DNA of 64,000 nucleotides from NCBI GenBank assembly GCA_037127255.1, contig JBANSL010000004.1:49611702-49675701 (forward strand), given 5' to 3'. The notes below the pieces were generated by a model. That model was not told where the DNA came from and did not search any database. It worked only from the letters and a program-made list of their open reading frames with translations. A program made the translations under genes and the position numbers. Position 1 is the first letter of the stretch; each line of letters opens with the position of its first letter. This document shows positions 54,191 to 63,919 of this stretch, in pieces. This DNA comes from Persicaria tinctoria. Lineage: Eukaryota > Streptophyta > Magnoliopsida > Caryophyllales > Polygonaceae.

Positions 54191-56493
54191 TGTTGTGAGC
54201 GGAATCTGCCATGTTTTACAGTAACTTTAATATCGATTTATGTATACATTTCATGCAATTGGGTTAAGATAGTACAGAATCTGTGTAGTTTATGTTTATT
54301 TGCCAAAATTATGGAGTCTACACCAGTTTCTGTTTAAATCGCAGAAATCGAGGCATTTACAGCAATTCTACAGAAGGTCGGAAAAGCTCGGAAAACCACT
54401 ACAGAAGTCCAAGGTCAAAGCAGCGGAACAAATCGGAGAGCCAAGTCTAGTCGACATCGAGTGGGCCCTACTCGACCTAGACGAGCCATGGCCGAGCAGC
54501 CTTGGTCGAGCACACCCTGATCGAGCAAGCCAGACACCCAGACTCCGGACCCTACTCGACCTCGACAAGTCCTGGTCGAGGTCGACGAAGCCCAGACGCC
54601 CATGTCCGGAGTCAATCCAAGCATGCCGAGGAGAACCACCCGAGGACGACCAGGAGACTCGCTGCCGCGGAAAGGAGAACTCGCTGCCGCGGATGAAACC
54701 ATCCGCTGCCAGCGGAAGAGCCAGCTCGCGGAAGCGGAAGAAGACCCAACTCGATCTCGACGAACTCTTGTCGAGATCGACGAAGACCTTGAGACATGTC
54801 CGAGCATGTCCGAGCCAGTCGAGCACACCAACCCGAGGAGACCATGTCGATGACCAGCCTTACTCGAGATCGACGAGGCCAACTCGAGGTCGACGAGCAC
54901 CAGTGAGCCAGAGTCCGAGCCACATCGAGCACCAGCAAGCCAAGCCGAGCCACTCAACTCGAGGTCGACAAGACCTTGTCGAGGTCGAGTAGAGCCGCTT
55001 CCAGAATCTTCTCGACTTGGCTTGTCCGAGTAGAATTTGGATGTCTTGGCCATGAAGGAATCCGAGAGTTGCTGGGATCTATCCGATCTATCAAGTCCTA
55101 TCTATGGAAGGCGGAATCTATCAAGATGAAGACATGTTACCTAATTAGTTTTATCCTTTCCTTATGGATTTAATTCCATTAAAACCTTTATTTTTCTTTT
55201 AGCATTTTAGATATAAATTTAGATATAGATAGATATCTTCTTTCCTAGATTAGCTAGGGAATGAAGGCTATAAATAAAGCCCTAGGGGCTGGTTTTTCAA
55301 TCATCATTCAAGACACAATTAGTTAGTTCCACAGAGACGGTTTAGGAGTTTAAGGTTTTTAGGGTTTTGGCTTACAGCGAAAGTTGATTGCCAGGATTGT
55401 AAAAGGCTTTGAATTTAGTTTATGCAAGTTATTTCTTTTACATCAATGTCTTTTATTGCGATGAGGCGTGAGTAGTCCACCCACTTCTGGGGCTGGGGTG
55501 AGCCCGACGGTGGCCATGTGAGGCGATGCGATAAAGGTCAGATCTTGTTATGCAATTCATCTTCTATCCCTATGAGCATGATTCTTTTGCGAGAGTTGAA
55601 GGTGATCCTTGTTGTGTTATTGAAGCGAAAGTGATCTTAATGCAACTTGGATTAATTATGTGAAAAAGGGTTAGTAACAATTAGGGTTTATGCGAGAGCC
55701 TCTATATGCCTAGTTGTTAATAACGAAAGTTATTTGATGGAAAGCATGATCTTTTATGCCTTTATGTGTTGTTTCGCATGGTTATCGTTGTGGTGTTGAA
55801 ACCCTAGCCTTGGAAGTACTTTATTATATTGATTTATTTCACCGAAATTCTGAGTTCTGTGTTCGGATTTGCAAGCTTTAAAATTTCTGTCTTTTTTCCG
55901 TTTCTCATCGACCTAGACGAAGCTTTGTCGACCTCGAGTAGCATCTTGTCGAGGTCGAGGAGGGGTTGTCTTAGTCGAGTTGTCTTTTCTTCTGCTTTTT
56001 TCGATTTAAAGTTTCGGTCTTTGCTTTTCTTTGTCGATCTCGAGTTGTTATTTGTCGAAGTCGAGTTGCCTGATCTTGTCGAGTTGATTGCTTTTGTTCT
56101 TTACTTTCTGTTTTCATTACTGTCTTGTCGACCTAGAGGACAGCTTGTCGAGATCGACCAGCTTCTATGTCCTCGAGTTACTTTCTGTCTTTGCTTTCAT
56201 CTTTGCTTTGCTTTTATTTCTGTCTGTTATTTGTTCTTGCTTTTGTTTTAGTTGCCCTTGCCGGGATTATTTGTTTTTGTTTTATTTCTGCTTCTGCTTG
56301 TGTTTCTGGGTTGTTCTGCTGCTGTTGTGAGAATCTGATAGCTACCTAAGAACTGCTGACGTGCTTCCTCGTGGATTCGATCCTGACTTTTCTCTTACTA
56401 CAACGGGAGGAAGTCTTGTAATTATTTGCTGGAACAGGGGAGTCGTTCTAATCCATATTCTTATTCTATACTTGACTTACTCCTGCAACAACA
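54191..56493 (+). repeat. 3' LTR of element B
   Basis: 2303 bp, collinear with the 5' LTR, about 1.2 % divergent. Same TCGA arrays (54451-54990 and 55908-56170), TATA box at 55269-55276 and R block at 55457-55522. Long open frames on both strands of U3 are a by-product of the stop-poor TCGA-rich sequence. Confidence 0.95.
55269..55276 (+). promoter_or_regulatory. TATA box of the B 3' LTR
   Basis: TATAAATA in the same context as 50322. It could drive read-out into C and H DNA. Confidence 0.65.
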
Positions 56494-56731
56494 AGGTTTG
56501 CCTTGGTATGTGCACTTATGAAGGGTTTCCAATGATGATCCCAAGGAATATGAAGTAGACAAAGTCTATGTCTCCAAATCAAAGAATCATTGGTTCCCGA
56601 ACAAGTTCAATCACAAAAAGTTGGGACCTTTCACAGAGCATGAGATCCATTCCGGATGATTACAGCTGATGGATAAGAATGGAGTCTTATTCGAGGCCCA
56701 AGCCACATGGGCGCTGCAGATGCCACCTTGA
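56494..56731 (+). pseudogene. Element C integrase-like tail after the B insertion
   Basis: Resumes at the TSD with LPWYV, then frameshifts. Recognisable pieces: VYVSKSKNHWFPNKF, KKLGPF, LMDKNGVLFEAQATWALQMPP ending TGA at about 56731. A stop lies in the GG-LQ region (GGATGA). Same module as in B, G and H. Confidence 0.75.
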
Positions 56732-56940
56732 GCTAAAACGGAAGAAGTCGGCCTAGCGACTATAAAATCTAGAGCTTGTAACAAGACAATTCATTTTTAG
56801 AATATTTAAACACTTTTATTATTGGTTTTGAAACATTATTTTGGGTTTGCGATTGTGGATTTTGTCTGTCTAACACATTGCAAGTACAAAACGCCGCAGA
56901 GAAGTACTCGACGTCGAGTAATCTACTTGACGTCGACCAC
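56732..56940 (+). other. Element C sequence between the tail and the H insertion
   Basis: Non-coding. Contains the GTCGGCCTAGCGACTATAAA segment and one CG-centred TCGA pair near 56914/56933. ACCAC (56936-56940) is H's left flank. Confidence 0.65.
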
Positions 56941-57983
56941 TGTTGTTGCAGGAGGATGGTCAAGTATGAAATAAATATAGAATAAAGATCAGACTGACTT
57001 CCCTGTCTTAACAAATAAATACAAGACTTCTTCTTGTTGTAGTTGAAGGTTGTCAAGATCGAATCCACGAGGAAGCACGTCAGCAGTTCTCAGGTAGCAA
57101 CAGATCTCACAAAAGCAACAGAAGACAGGAACAGAAAGACAGAAATAAAAGCAAAAAAGACAAAGCAAAGCAGAAAATAAAACAAAGCAACAGACGTACT
57201 CGATCTCGACTAAAGCCTACTCGAGATCGACGACAGCAAGTCGACAGAAACTGAAAAATCGACAACAGAAGCAGAACAGTAACTCGACCTAGACAAGACC
57301 GTACTCGAGATCGACTAAGGCCTACTCGATCTCGACGAGCTCCTCCTCTGTATCGACTAGAAAGACAGAAAACTTAAATTGCAAATTCTCGAACCCAAAA
57401 CTCAGATTTCCGATGAAATAAATCAATATAATAAAGAACTTCGAAAGCCAGGGTATCAACACCACAACGATAACCATGCATTGTGACATATAAAGGCATA
57501 AAAGATCATGCTTTCCATCAAAATAACTTTCGTTACGAACAAATAGGCATATAGAGGCTTTCGCATAAACCCTAATTGTTACTAACCCTTTTCACATAAT
57601 TAATCCGAGTTGCATTAAGATCACTTTCGTTTCAATAACACAAACAAGGATCACCTTCAACTCTCGCAAAAGAATCATGCTCATAGGGAATAGAAGACGA
57701 ATTGCATAAAAAGATCTGACCTTTACCGCATCACCTCACATGACCACCGTCGGGCTCACCCCAGCCCCAGAAGTGGGTGGACTACTCACGCCTCATCGCA
57801 ATAGCAGACATTGATGTATAAAAAGAAACTTGCATTAAACTATATTCAAAGCCTTTACAATCCCGGCAATCAACATTCGCAGAATGCCAAAACCCTAAAA
57901 ACTTTAGAACTCCTAAAACTTCTCTGTGGAACTACTTCTCTAACTTCTGAATTGAATGAATGAAAAACCAGCCCCTAGGGCTT

Positions 57984-57991
57984 TATTTATA
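57984..57991 (-). promoter_or_regulatory. TATA box of the H 3' LTR
   Basis: TATAAATA on the minus strand, followed by AAGCCC as in B. Confidence 0.65.
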
Positions 57992-58260
57992 GCCTTATAT
58001 TCCCTGCTATTCAAGGATAGAATCTCCTATCTATATCTAAAATTATATCCAAAAGCCTTAATGATAAATAAATGCGATAAAGGAATTTAATCTAAAAGGA
58101 AAAGATAAATCTAAACTAGGTAAGATGTCTTCATGTTAATAGATCTCCCTTCCATGGATAGATGATGATAGATTTTGGCGTTCTTGACTTCCTTCATGCC
58201 CAAGGAATCCCAGCTCGACTCGGACTGCTCACGGCGACGCGTTTCCAGAACCTGGTCTAC

Positions 58261-58718
58261 TCGACATCGATAAGGGCTCGTCGATCTCGACTAGGATTCG
58301 TCGTCGACTGATCTTCTCTGGTGACTCTGCTCGACAAGCTTGGATCTGGGCTCCTGGGCATCGTCGATCCCGAGCAAAGGTACTCGAGATCGAGTAGGGT
58401 GTGCGGCTTTGTGTGGTCGAGCAGCTTCTCCTCGGCACGGACTCGGACTCGTGTTAGGGTTTACTCGAGCTCGACAAGGATCTCTTCGAGATCGAGTAGA
58501 GCTGCTCGACGTCTTCGTCCTCGGCTTCTCGATTAGCTCCTCTTCTCGTCGACTCCGGGTGTGGCGCTGAGGTGTCGTCGATCTCGACTAGGTCTTGTCG
58601 AGATCGAGTTGGCTTCCGGAGTCAGGTTGCCTCGGACTTGGTTTCCTCGACCAGGCTTTGTCGACCAAGTCTGCTCGGACTCTCTACTCGAGATCGAGTA
58701 AGGTGTACTCGACATAGA
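58261..58718. repeat. Regular array of TCGA palindrome pairs in U3 of the H LTR
   Basis: Pair starts 58261, 58364, 58465, 58578 and 58688 (steps 103, 101, 113, 110). Second boxes are 20, 20, 21, 20 and 21 bp later. Confidence 0.88.
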
Positions 58719-58988
58719 GTAGCTCTGGGTTCAGCTTGGTTTGTCCTGGTTCTGGACTCTCGAATTCTGGACTTCTGTAGTTGTTTTCCGAGCTTTTCTG
58801 ACCTTCCTTAGAATTGTTGTAATTTGCCTCGAATTCTGCAACATTAAACAGAAACTGGTGTAGATTCCATAATTTGGCAAATAAACATAAACTACATAGA
58901 TTCTGTACTATCCTAGCCCAAATGAATGAAATGTATGCAGAAATCGATATAAAAGTTATTGTAAAACATGGCAATTCAGCTCATAACA

Positions 58989-59024
58989 AACACCCCATAC
59001 TTAAGCTTGCTTGTCCTCAAGCAA
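58989..59024 (-). other. Terminal polypurine tract and AGGA hairpin (element H)
   Basis: Minus strand: TTGCTTG-AGGA-CAAGCAA (59024 to 59007), then AAGTATGGGGTGTT and the LTR. Confidence 0.85.
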
Positions 59025-60170
59025 TACTTTTATTTGTCATTAAGTGGAAGAAATCAAAACTCTCAACATATCAGATTCATTCTCATATAACCTTGCAGTA
59101 AATTGCCATCCTCGAAAAGGTACTTGTGTCACAGATCCATGCATGTGCAAATATACAAAAGCAAAATTTACTCACAAAAGGAGGGTTATACCAAAAACAA
59201 TTTATGTGGCAAAGCAACAATAATCAAGAGGACTTTAATTTAAGCTCAATAGGGAGTAGATTGGTAAAAGGCTAAAAGGTGGGCAACTTCTGGCAATGTG
59301 GTGCTAATGATCCGGGGAAATGGAGTATTTCCAAACTTGAGTTTCCACATTCCTTTTCATAAGATTCATCACCTTTCATAATGCTTTTATCCATAATAAT
59401 GCTTTTACCTCTCTAACCTCAGCACTGCTTTCTCGCGAGTCGCAAACATGGGTGTCATGAATGGCCCCGGATACTTAGTGCATTGGACTCCTCACAATGT
59501 GTCCCATCTCTCCAAACTATTATCTCAGAGAGCAGGGTCAATCTACCTTTATCTCCTGAGGTGATTGGATTTTTCTTTCACTCATTAAATTTTCCATATA
59601 TTTCAAACAATTTCCTTCCAAACTCCAAATATGATAACAACACAACAACCATATAACATCTCCATAATGTGACATCATTCTCAACATAATCCCCGGATAA
59701 GGTAAAGAATGGCAAATATTTAGATCATGTGGAGCAATATTTGAAATAAGGCATAATATGGCTTTGTGTAATGCATAAGCATAGGTAAGGCTAGGATTAT
59801 AACAATGAGCATTTTATGGAAATATAAAGTCCTCCATCCTTTTATCATGCAACATGTCAAAAGCAACATCAAATTTTACCTCCTTTCATGGTTTTCATGA
59901 AATAATGCGCTTCATTGTGACTTCCCTTTACTAGGCAATTTCATGCTATATCTCTAATGAATCCAATTTTGCATCGTTGAGTTCAATATAAGCTTCCATG
60001 ACATTAATCAAAATTTTCAATGGGGGTCATTTTTCAAAACTTTGGAAAACATGCAAATAAGCCTATCCATAAATCAATAATGCATTAAAAAATAGCCATG
60101 CAGCAATTCAAGAAATAAATTCCAAATATGCATAAATAATGTCAAATATGGAAAATATGAATAAAGTAAG
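59025..60170 (-). other. Non-coding spacer between the PPT modules of H
   Basis: Homologous to 53016-54154 of B. No shared reading frame. Confidence 0.65.
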
Positions 60171-60215
60171 CCCTTCCCCCACCCCATACTTAAACATTAC
60201 AGTATCCTCACTGTA
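60171..60215 (-). other. Central polypurine tract and AGGA hairpin (element H)
   Basis: Minus strand: TACAGTG-AGGA-TACTGTA (60215 to 60198; one pair becomes G-U), then AAGTATGGGGTGGGGGAAGG. Confidence 0.8.
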
Positions 60216-60261
60216 TAAAATTAAATAGAAACAAGAGTAAAGGAAGGAACTCACTGGATAA

Positions 60262-60480
60262 AACATCGAGGAAGGCGGATCAGTGGATGTCGAGTAGAGG
60301 TGCTTGTCGATCTCGAGTACAAAGTACTCGATATCGAGTAGCTTTGTCTGCGTCCAGTGGTTTCTGAAGTCGAGGAGCTCTGGTGGCTTGTCGATATCGA
60401 GTTGGCCTACTCGATATCGAGTAGTGTCTGGGCCGCTCCTTTTTATCGTCGTCGACTTGGCCTTCGTCGATTCCGACTGT
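60262..60480. repeat. TCGA pairs in the non-coding region between tail and central PPT of H
   Basis: Pairs near 60309/60330 (TC, TA) and 60392/60412 (TA, TA), with single boxes around. Outside the ORF, which ends at 60678. Confidence 0.78.
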
Positions 60481-60677
60481 TTTTCAAGGACTCCTTCTTT
60501 CCACTTTTAGCGACCTGTATATGCCTCGTTGACCTGAAAGTGTTATACTAAAACAAGACTATCCATATGAAAAGACATACCACCAAAACCAAAAACCAAA
60601 AAAGTTCACAAAGTCCCAAAAAAGTCTATGTACAAGCTCTAGATTTTATAGTCGCTAGGCCGACTTTCCATTTATGC

Positions 60678-62738
60678 TCAAGGTGGCATTTGTAGGGACC
60701 ATGTAGCTTGGGCCTCAAATAAGACTCCATTCTTGTCCATCATTTGCAATCCTCCAGAATGGATCTTGTTCACCACAAAAGGTCCCATCCGCTTCTTGGT
60801 GAATTTCTTGGGAAACCAATGATCCTTTGATTTAGAGACATAGAGCTTGTCTCCAACTTCATACTCCTTGGGCTCATCATTGGATATCCTACATAATCGT
60901 ACATACCAAGGCAAACCTCTCCCATGTATAGATAGATCTTTAATGGAAATAGGAGAAGAAAGATCCATACCTTGGCTTACCTTCGCAGAGACGGAATCGG
61001 GAACCACAGTGTTTGGTCGATCTCGACTAGGGCTAGTCGATCTCGACGAGTCTGCAGGTTCTGGTGGTGGGCTGCTCGAGGATGCAGGAGTCGACGAAGG
61101 AAAGGGCTTGTCGACATCGAGTGGCCTACTCGATCTCGAGTAGGATTCTTCTCCTGGTGTCTTTAGTGTCGAGGAAGCAGGAGCTGGGCCAGCAGGGTGG
61201 TAGTCGACATCGAGTACCGTACTCGAGATCGAGGAGGGCTCGGCTTCCGTCTGGCTGCTCAACGATGCTGGTGCTGGTGGAGGCTCCTTGGTTTGGTCGA
61301 GATCGACTAGGGTCCTCGATGTCGAGGAGCCTTGGTCGACCTTCACCCCATACTTCATTCCTGTCAAGGCATCCGAAAAATAGTTAGTCCATAACGACAT
61401 TCCTTGGTCTGTGTCGATTGGATTTTCCGTGTTCTCCTTTAGGATTGCCATGATCTCCTCCACCTGGGCCTCCATGTCCCTCTTTTCCAGCTTCTCAGGG
61501 GTCATATTTCGTACTTTAGGTTCCCCGCTAGTGATATAGCGAGCTGAGATAGATTTGACTTCTTCCATTGGACCTGTATGCCTTTCAGTTTTATTAAAGG
61601 AATACTCAATTACCTCATCGCTGATGTTGAAGGTGAGCACTCCTTTCCTTACGCTTATGTTGGCATCCACCGTCGCCAAGAAGGGTCTTCCTAAAATAAT
61701 TGAACAAGCAGGATCTTCTTGCATATCAACAACTAGGAAATCCGCAGGGACAAAGAATTTACCTACTTGTACTGGCACATTGTCCACCATGCCTGTTGGA
61801 ATGACTACCGTGTTGTTGGCCATGTAAAGTCTAGCATCCACAGGCTCTAGGGCCCCTATCTTAATCTTGGACCAAATTGTTAAAGGCATTATACTCACAC
61901 TAGCTCCAAGATCACATAAGACATTAATTTTATATGGACCAAATCCAATGGTTATAGCAAATTTACCTGGATTTGGTCTCTTCTCCAGTATGTCCAAATG
62001 GCTGCACTCCTCTGTAATTTCAGCCATTGATCGCTTTTTGCTCAGAATCTCCTTCAGGAACTTGACATAAGATGGCATTTCATTGAGAGCTTCTGTAAAG
62101 GGAATGGTGACATTGAGCTTCTGAAGCATCTTGATGAAGCGCTGAAATTTCTTTTCTGCTGGGTCCTTTGGAGATTTTGTGGGGAAAGGCAGCTTCTTTT
62201 TCTGATTTGGAGCCAGAACAGACGTCGGAGGTACTACAGTCTTCTCGATCTCGGGCTGATCGTCCTCGATGTCGAGTACACCCTTGTTGATCTCGACCAG
62301 ATCGGGTGATGTCGAGTTGCTGTGCAGTGCAGACGAGGGCTTTTGAAGTTTCTCCTCGAGATCGACGAGACCCTCCTCGAGATCGACTACAGTGTTGTCG
62401 ATGTCGACTTGCTGTTCTTCGTTGTTTTGCTGCTTTCCGACCTCTGGCTCTTGCAGTTGATGCCAGCTTCTGAGTTTTACAGCAGTGATGTGTCCAGTCT
62501 TTCCCTTAGGATTTGGTTCTGAAGATCCGGGGAGCGCACCTGATTGATTTTCGCCATATATCAATTTCCCCAAGCCTAGAGTTGACACCTTGCATCTGAG
62601 TGTAGACGGAGTTGAAGGACTGCTTAGTTTCTGAGTGATTCCTCCGTATTTCCTCCAGGACTGTCTATATATCATCCCTTTTCTGTTCCCTTTCTGGATG
62701 TCCTGGAGCTCTGTAGGGCGGGGGGTTCCTAGGGACAC
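60678..62738 (-). CDS. Element H Gag end, linker, protease, repeat linker and integrase-like tail
   Basis: 686 open codons in one frame, with no true ATG at its head: it is the continuation of Gag after a frameshift near 62665-62738. Order: Pro-rich Gag end, a KLRSWHQL basic segment, acidic linker (VDLEEGLVDLEE), pre-protease (IPFTEALNEMPSY), catalytic C-D-L-G-A-S, NNTVVIPTGMVDNVPVQVG, ILGRPFLATVDA, EEIMAILKENTEN, then four 31-residue repeats with SSISSTVLDVD-type cores (61017-61330), then HGRGLPWYVRLCRIS, EVGDKLYVSKSKDHWFPKKF, GPFVVNKIHSGG. Protease residues are intact. The tail is GPY/F-like without an integrase core. Confidence 0.78.
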   Translation of the reverse strand: MSLGTPRPTELQDIQKGNRKGMIYRQSWRKYGGITQKLSSPSTPSTLRCKVSTLGLGKLIYGENQSGALPGSSEPNPKGKTGHITAVKLRSWHQLQEPEVGKQQNNEEQQVDIDNTVVDLEEGLVDLEEKLQKPSSALHSNSTSPDLVEINKGVLDIEDDQPEIEKTVVPPTSVLAPNQKKKLPFPTKSPKDPAEKKFQRFIKMLQKLNVTIPFTEALNEMPSYVKFLKEILSKKRSMAEITEECSHLDILEKRPNPGKFAITIGFGPYKINVLCDLGASVSIMPLTIWSKIKIGALEPVDARLYMANNTVVIPTGMVDNVPVQVGKFFVPADFLVVDMQEDPACSIILGRPFLATVDANISVRKGVLTFNISDEVIEYSFNKTERHTGPMEEVKSISARYITSGEPKVRNMTPEKLEKRDMEAQVEEIMAILKENTENPIDTDQGMSLWTNYFSDALTGMKYGVKVDQGSSTSRTLVDLDQTKEPPPAPASLSSQTEAEPSSISSTVLDVDYHPAGPAPASSTLKTPGEESYSRSSRPLDVDKPFPSSTPASSSSPPPEPADSSRSTSPSRDRPNTVVPDSVSAKVSQGMDLSSPISIKDLSIHGRGLPWYVRLCRISNDEPKEYEVGDKLYVSKSKDHWFPKKFTKKRMGPFVVNKIHSGGLQMMDKNGVLFEAQATWSLQMPP
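61017..61326. repeat. 93-bp coding repeats carrying TCGA pairs (element H)
   Basis: Pair starts 61017, 61111, 61204 and 61297 (steps 94, 93, 93, i.e. 31 codons). Second boxes are 20, 19, 19 and 19 bp later. Centres TC/TC, CA/TC, CA/GA, GA/TG. Confidence 0.88.
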
Positions 62739-63866
62739 CTTGGTTCCATTGTGGATGCTGAAACCTTGTGTCCCCCATGTAGCGATTTGGACTCCCTGCG
62801 TAAGCTACCTCCTCGTGGTGCTCTGCCATCCTGACTTCCTCTGTGTGTGGGCACTCAGGAGTGGTGTGCCGTTGCGATCCGCATTCAATGCAAGGCTGGT
62901 TAACAGAAAGATACTTTACTTGCTTAAGGAGCTTCTTGTTCTGATCTCTGTAGTACTGTTCCCTTACATCAGGATCAAACTCTTTAGGAGGCTCATAGAG
63001 AGACATGGATGGTGCTGGCCTGGCGTAGGGGTTCTCTTCATAAGTTGCAGTAGACCCATACTTGTTGTCATAGTTAGTGAGCTTCTCCAGCACACCCCAA
63101 CCGTCAACTTGTGGCATCGTCAGATACTCATAGCGAGTATAATGGTTGATTCTGTCCTTAGTGACTTCATCAAGAGAGTTGAAGAAGATCTCCTGAATGA
63201 CGTAGGGTGGTTGTCCATGAGTAGGGCAAGATCGCAACAGCTCTTTGTATCGCTCCCATGCCTTTGCCAGCGGTTCCCCTTGCTTCTGTTTGAAGGCGGT
63301 GATTTTCTGGCGGAGATGTGCTGTTTTGGCAGGTGGGAAGAATTTATTCAGAAATTCTTTCTCTACTTGGGCCCATGTTGTTAGGGATCTTGGTTTCAGC
63401 CCTTCAAGCCACTTTAGTGCAGGTCCAGCGAGAGACCAGCAAAAAGCCTTCATCTTGACATATTCCAAAGTTGTACCATCAACAAGAGTACGGCACATGT
63501 CAGAAAAATTTGTAATATGTTCAAGAGGACACTCATTAAATCAACCAAAAAAAGCATTATTTTTTAGCTCTATAAGAAATTGAGTGCGAATTTCAAAAGA
63601 GTTTTCAGGGATAAGAATCGCCGATTCAGGCACGACGAGAGTTGGGTGCATATAGTCCTCTGCTGTGGTTGGGTATTGGGCAAGCTCAGCCTCTGCTTGT
63701 TCCCTTGCTGCTTTCTCAGTGGCGATAGCAGCATCTTTAGCGGCCAATTCCCTTGTAAGCCTTGCGATCAGCTGTTCCTGTGTCTCCGCAGCTGCCGTGG
63801 CTCTTTGCAGTTTAGTTCTGATGTGTAGAAGGCGCTCTGGTTCGTCTAAGCCGTCAAACTCAAGTG
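62665..63866 (-). pseudogene. Element H Gag, start codon deleted
   Basis: Compared with B and D, the segment with the ATG between PBS and EFDGLDEPERLLHI is missing (junction at about 63866), so the open frame runs in from the LTR. Coiled-coil-like N-terminus, EDYMHPTLV, a TGA at 63538-63540 where B has Arg (AGA), then the capsid core (FCWSLAGPALKWLEGL, FLNKFFPPAK) and a complete zinc knuckle C-X2-C-X4-H-X4-C (CIECGSQRHTTPEC) near 62850-62890. The frame ends at 62665 and the protein continues in the pro frame. Confidence 0.85.
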
Positions 63867-63898
63867 AGATCTGACTACCTACGGCGCGAATGATAGCT

Positions 63899-63916
63899 TC
63901 CCCGGCAACGGCGCTA
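63899..63916 (-). other. Primer binding site, tRNA-Asp type (element H)
   Basis: Plus strand TCCCCGGCAACGGCGCTA, one mismatch to the tRNA-Asp 3' end. Confidence 0.9.
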
Positions 63917-63919
63917 ATT

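Larger units (their letters stand above)
49244..56493 (+). mobile_element. Element B: complete, young non-autonomous LTR retrotransposon
   Basis: Two LTRs of 2303 bp each, a perfect target-site duplication AGGTT (49239-49243 and 56494-56498), a perfect PBS, one long ORF, central and terminal hairpin/PPT modules. By hand I count about 28 substitutions and no indels between the LTRs (about 1.2 %). The internal region is only 2644 bp and codes for Gag plus a tail, so replication must have used proteins from another element. Confidence 0.95.
47638..56940 (+). mobile_element. Element C: 5'-truncated gag-pro element, host of B and H
   Basis: 47638-49243 (end of gag, linker, protease, linker) and 56499-56940 (tail and downstream sequence), separated by B plus its TSD. 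The reading around the TSD (HGRG-LPWYV) is continuous in relatives. H's 3' LTR begins at 56941 inside C's non-coding region. It is cut on the left by J or by a deletion. Its boxes have CG or CA centres. Confidence 0.82.
56941..58988 (-). repeat. 3' LTR of element H
   Basis: TGTTGTTGCAGG...CATAACA, 2048 bp, related to the B LTR but diverged. TATA box at 57984-57991, conserved R block near 57738-57803, TCGA groups at 57199-57360 (R/U5) and 58261-58718 (U3). Confidence 0.9.

Noticed and set aside
1..62405. Regularly spaced palindromic repeats resembling a CRISPR array
   Set aside because: Spacers between pairs are themselves related, repeats are only 10 bp and occur in coding linkers, there are no cas genes, and the DNA is plant nuclear.
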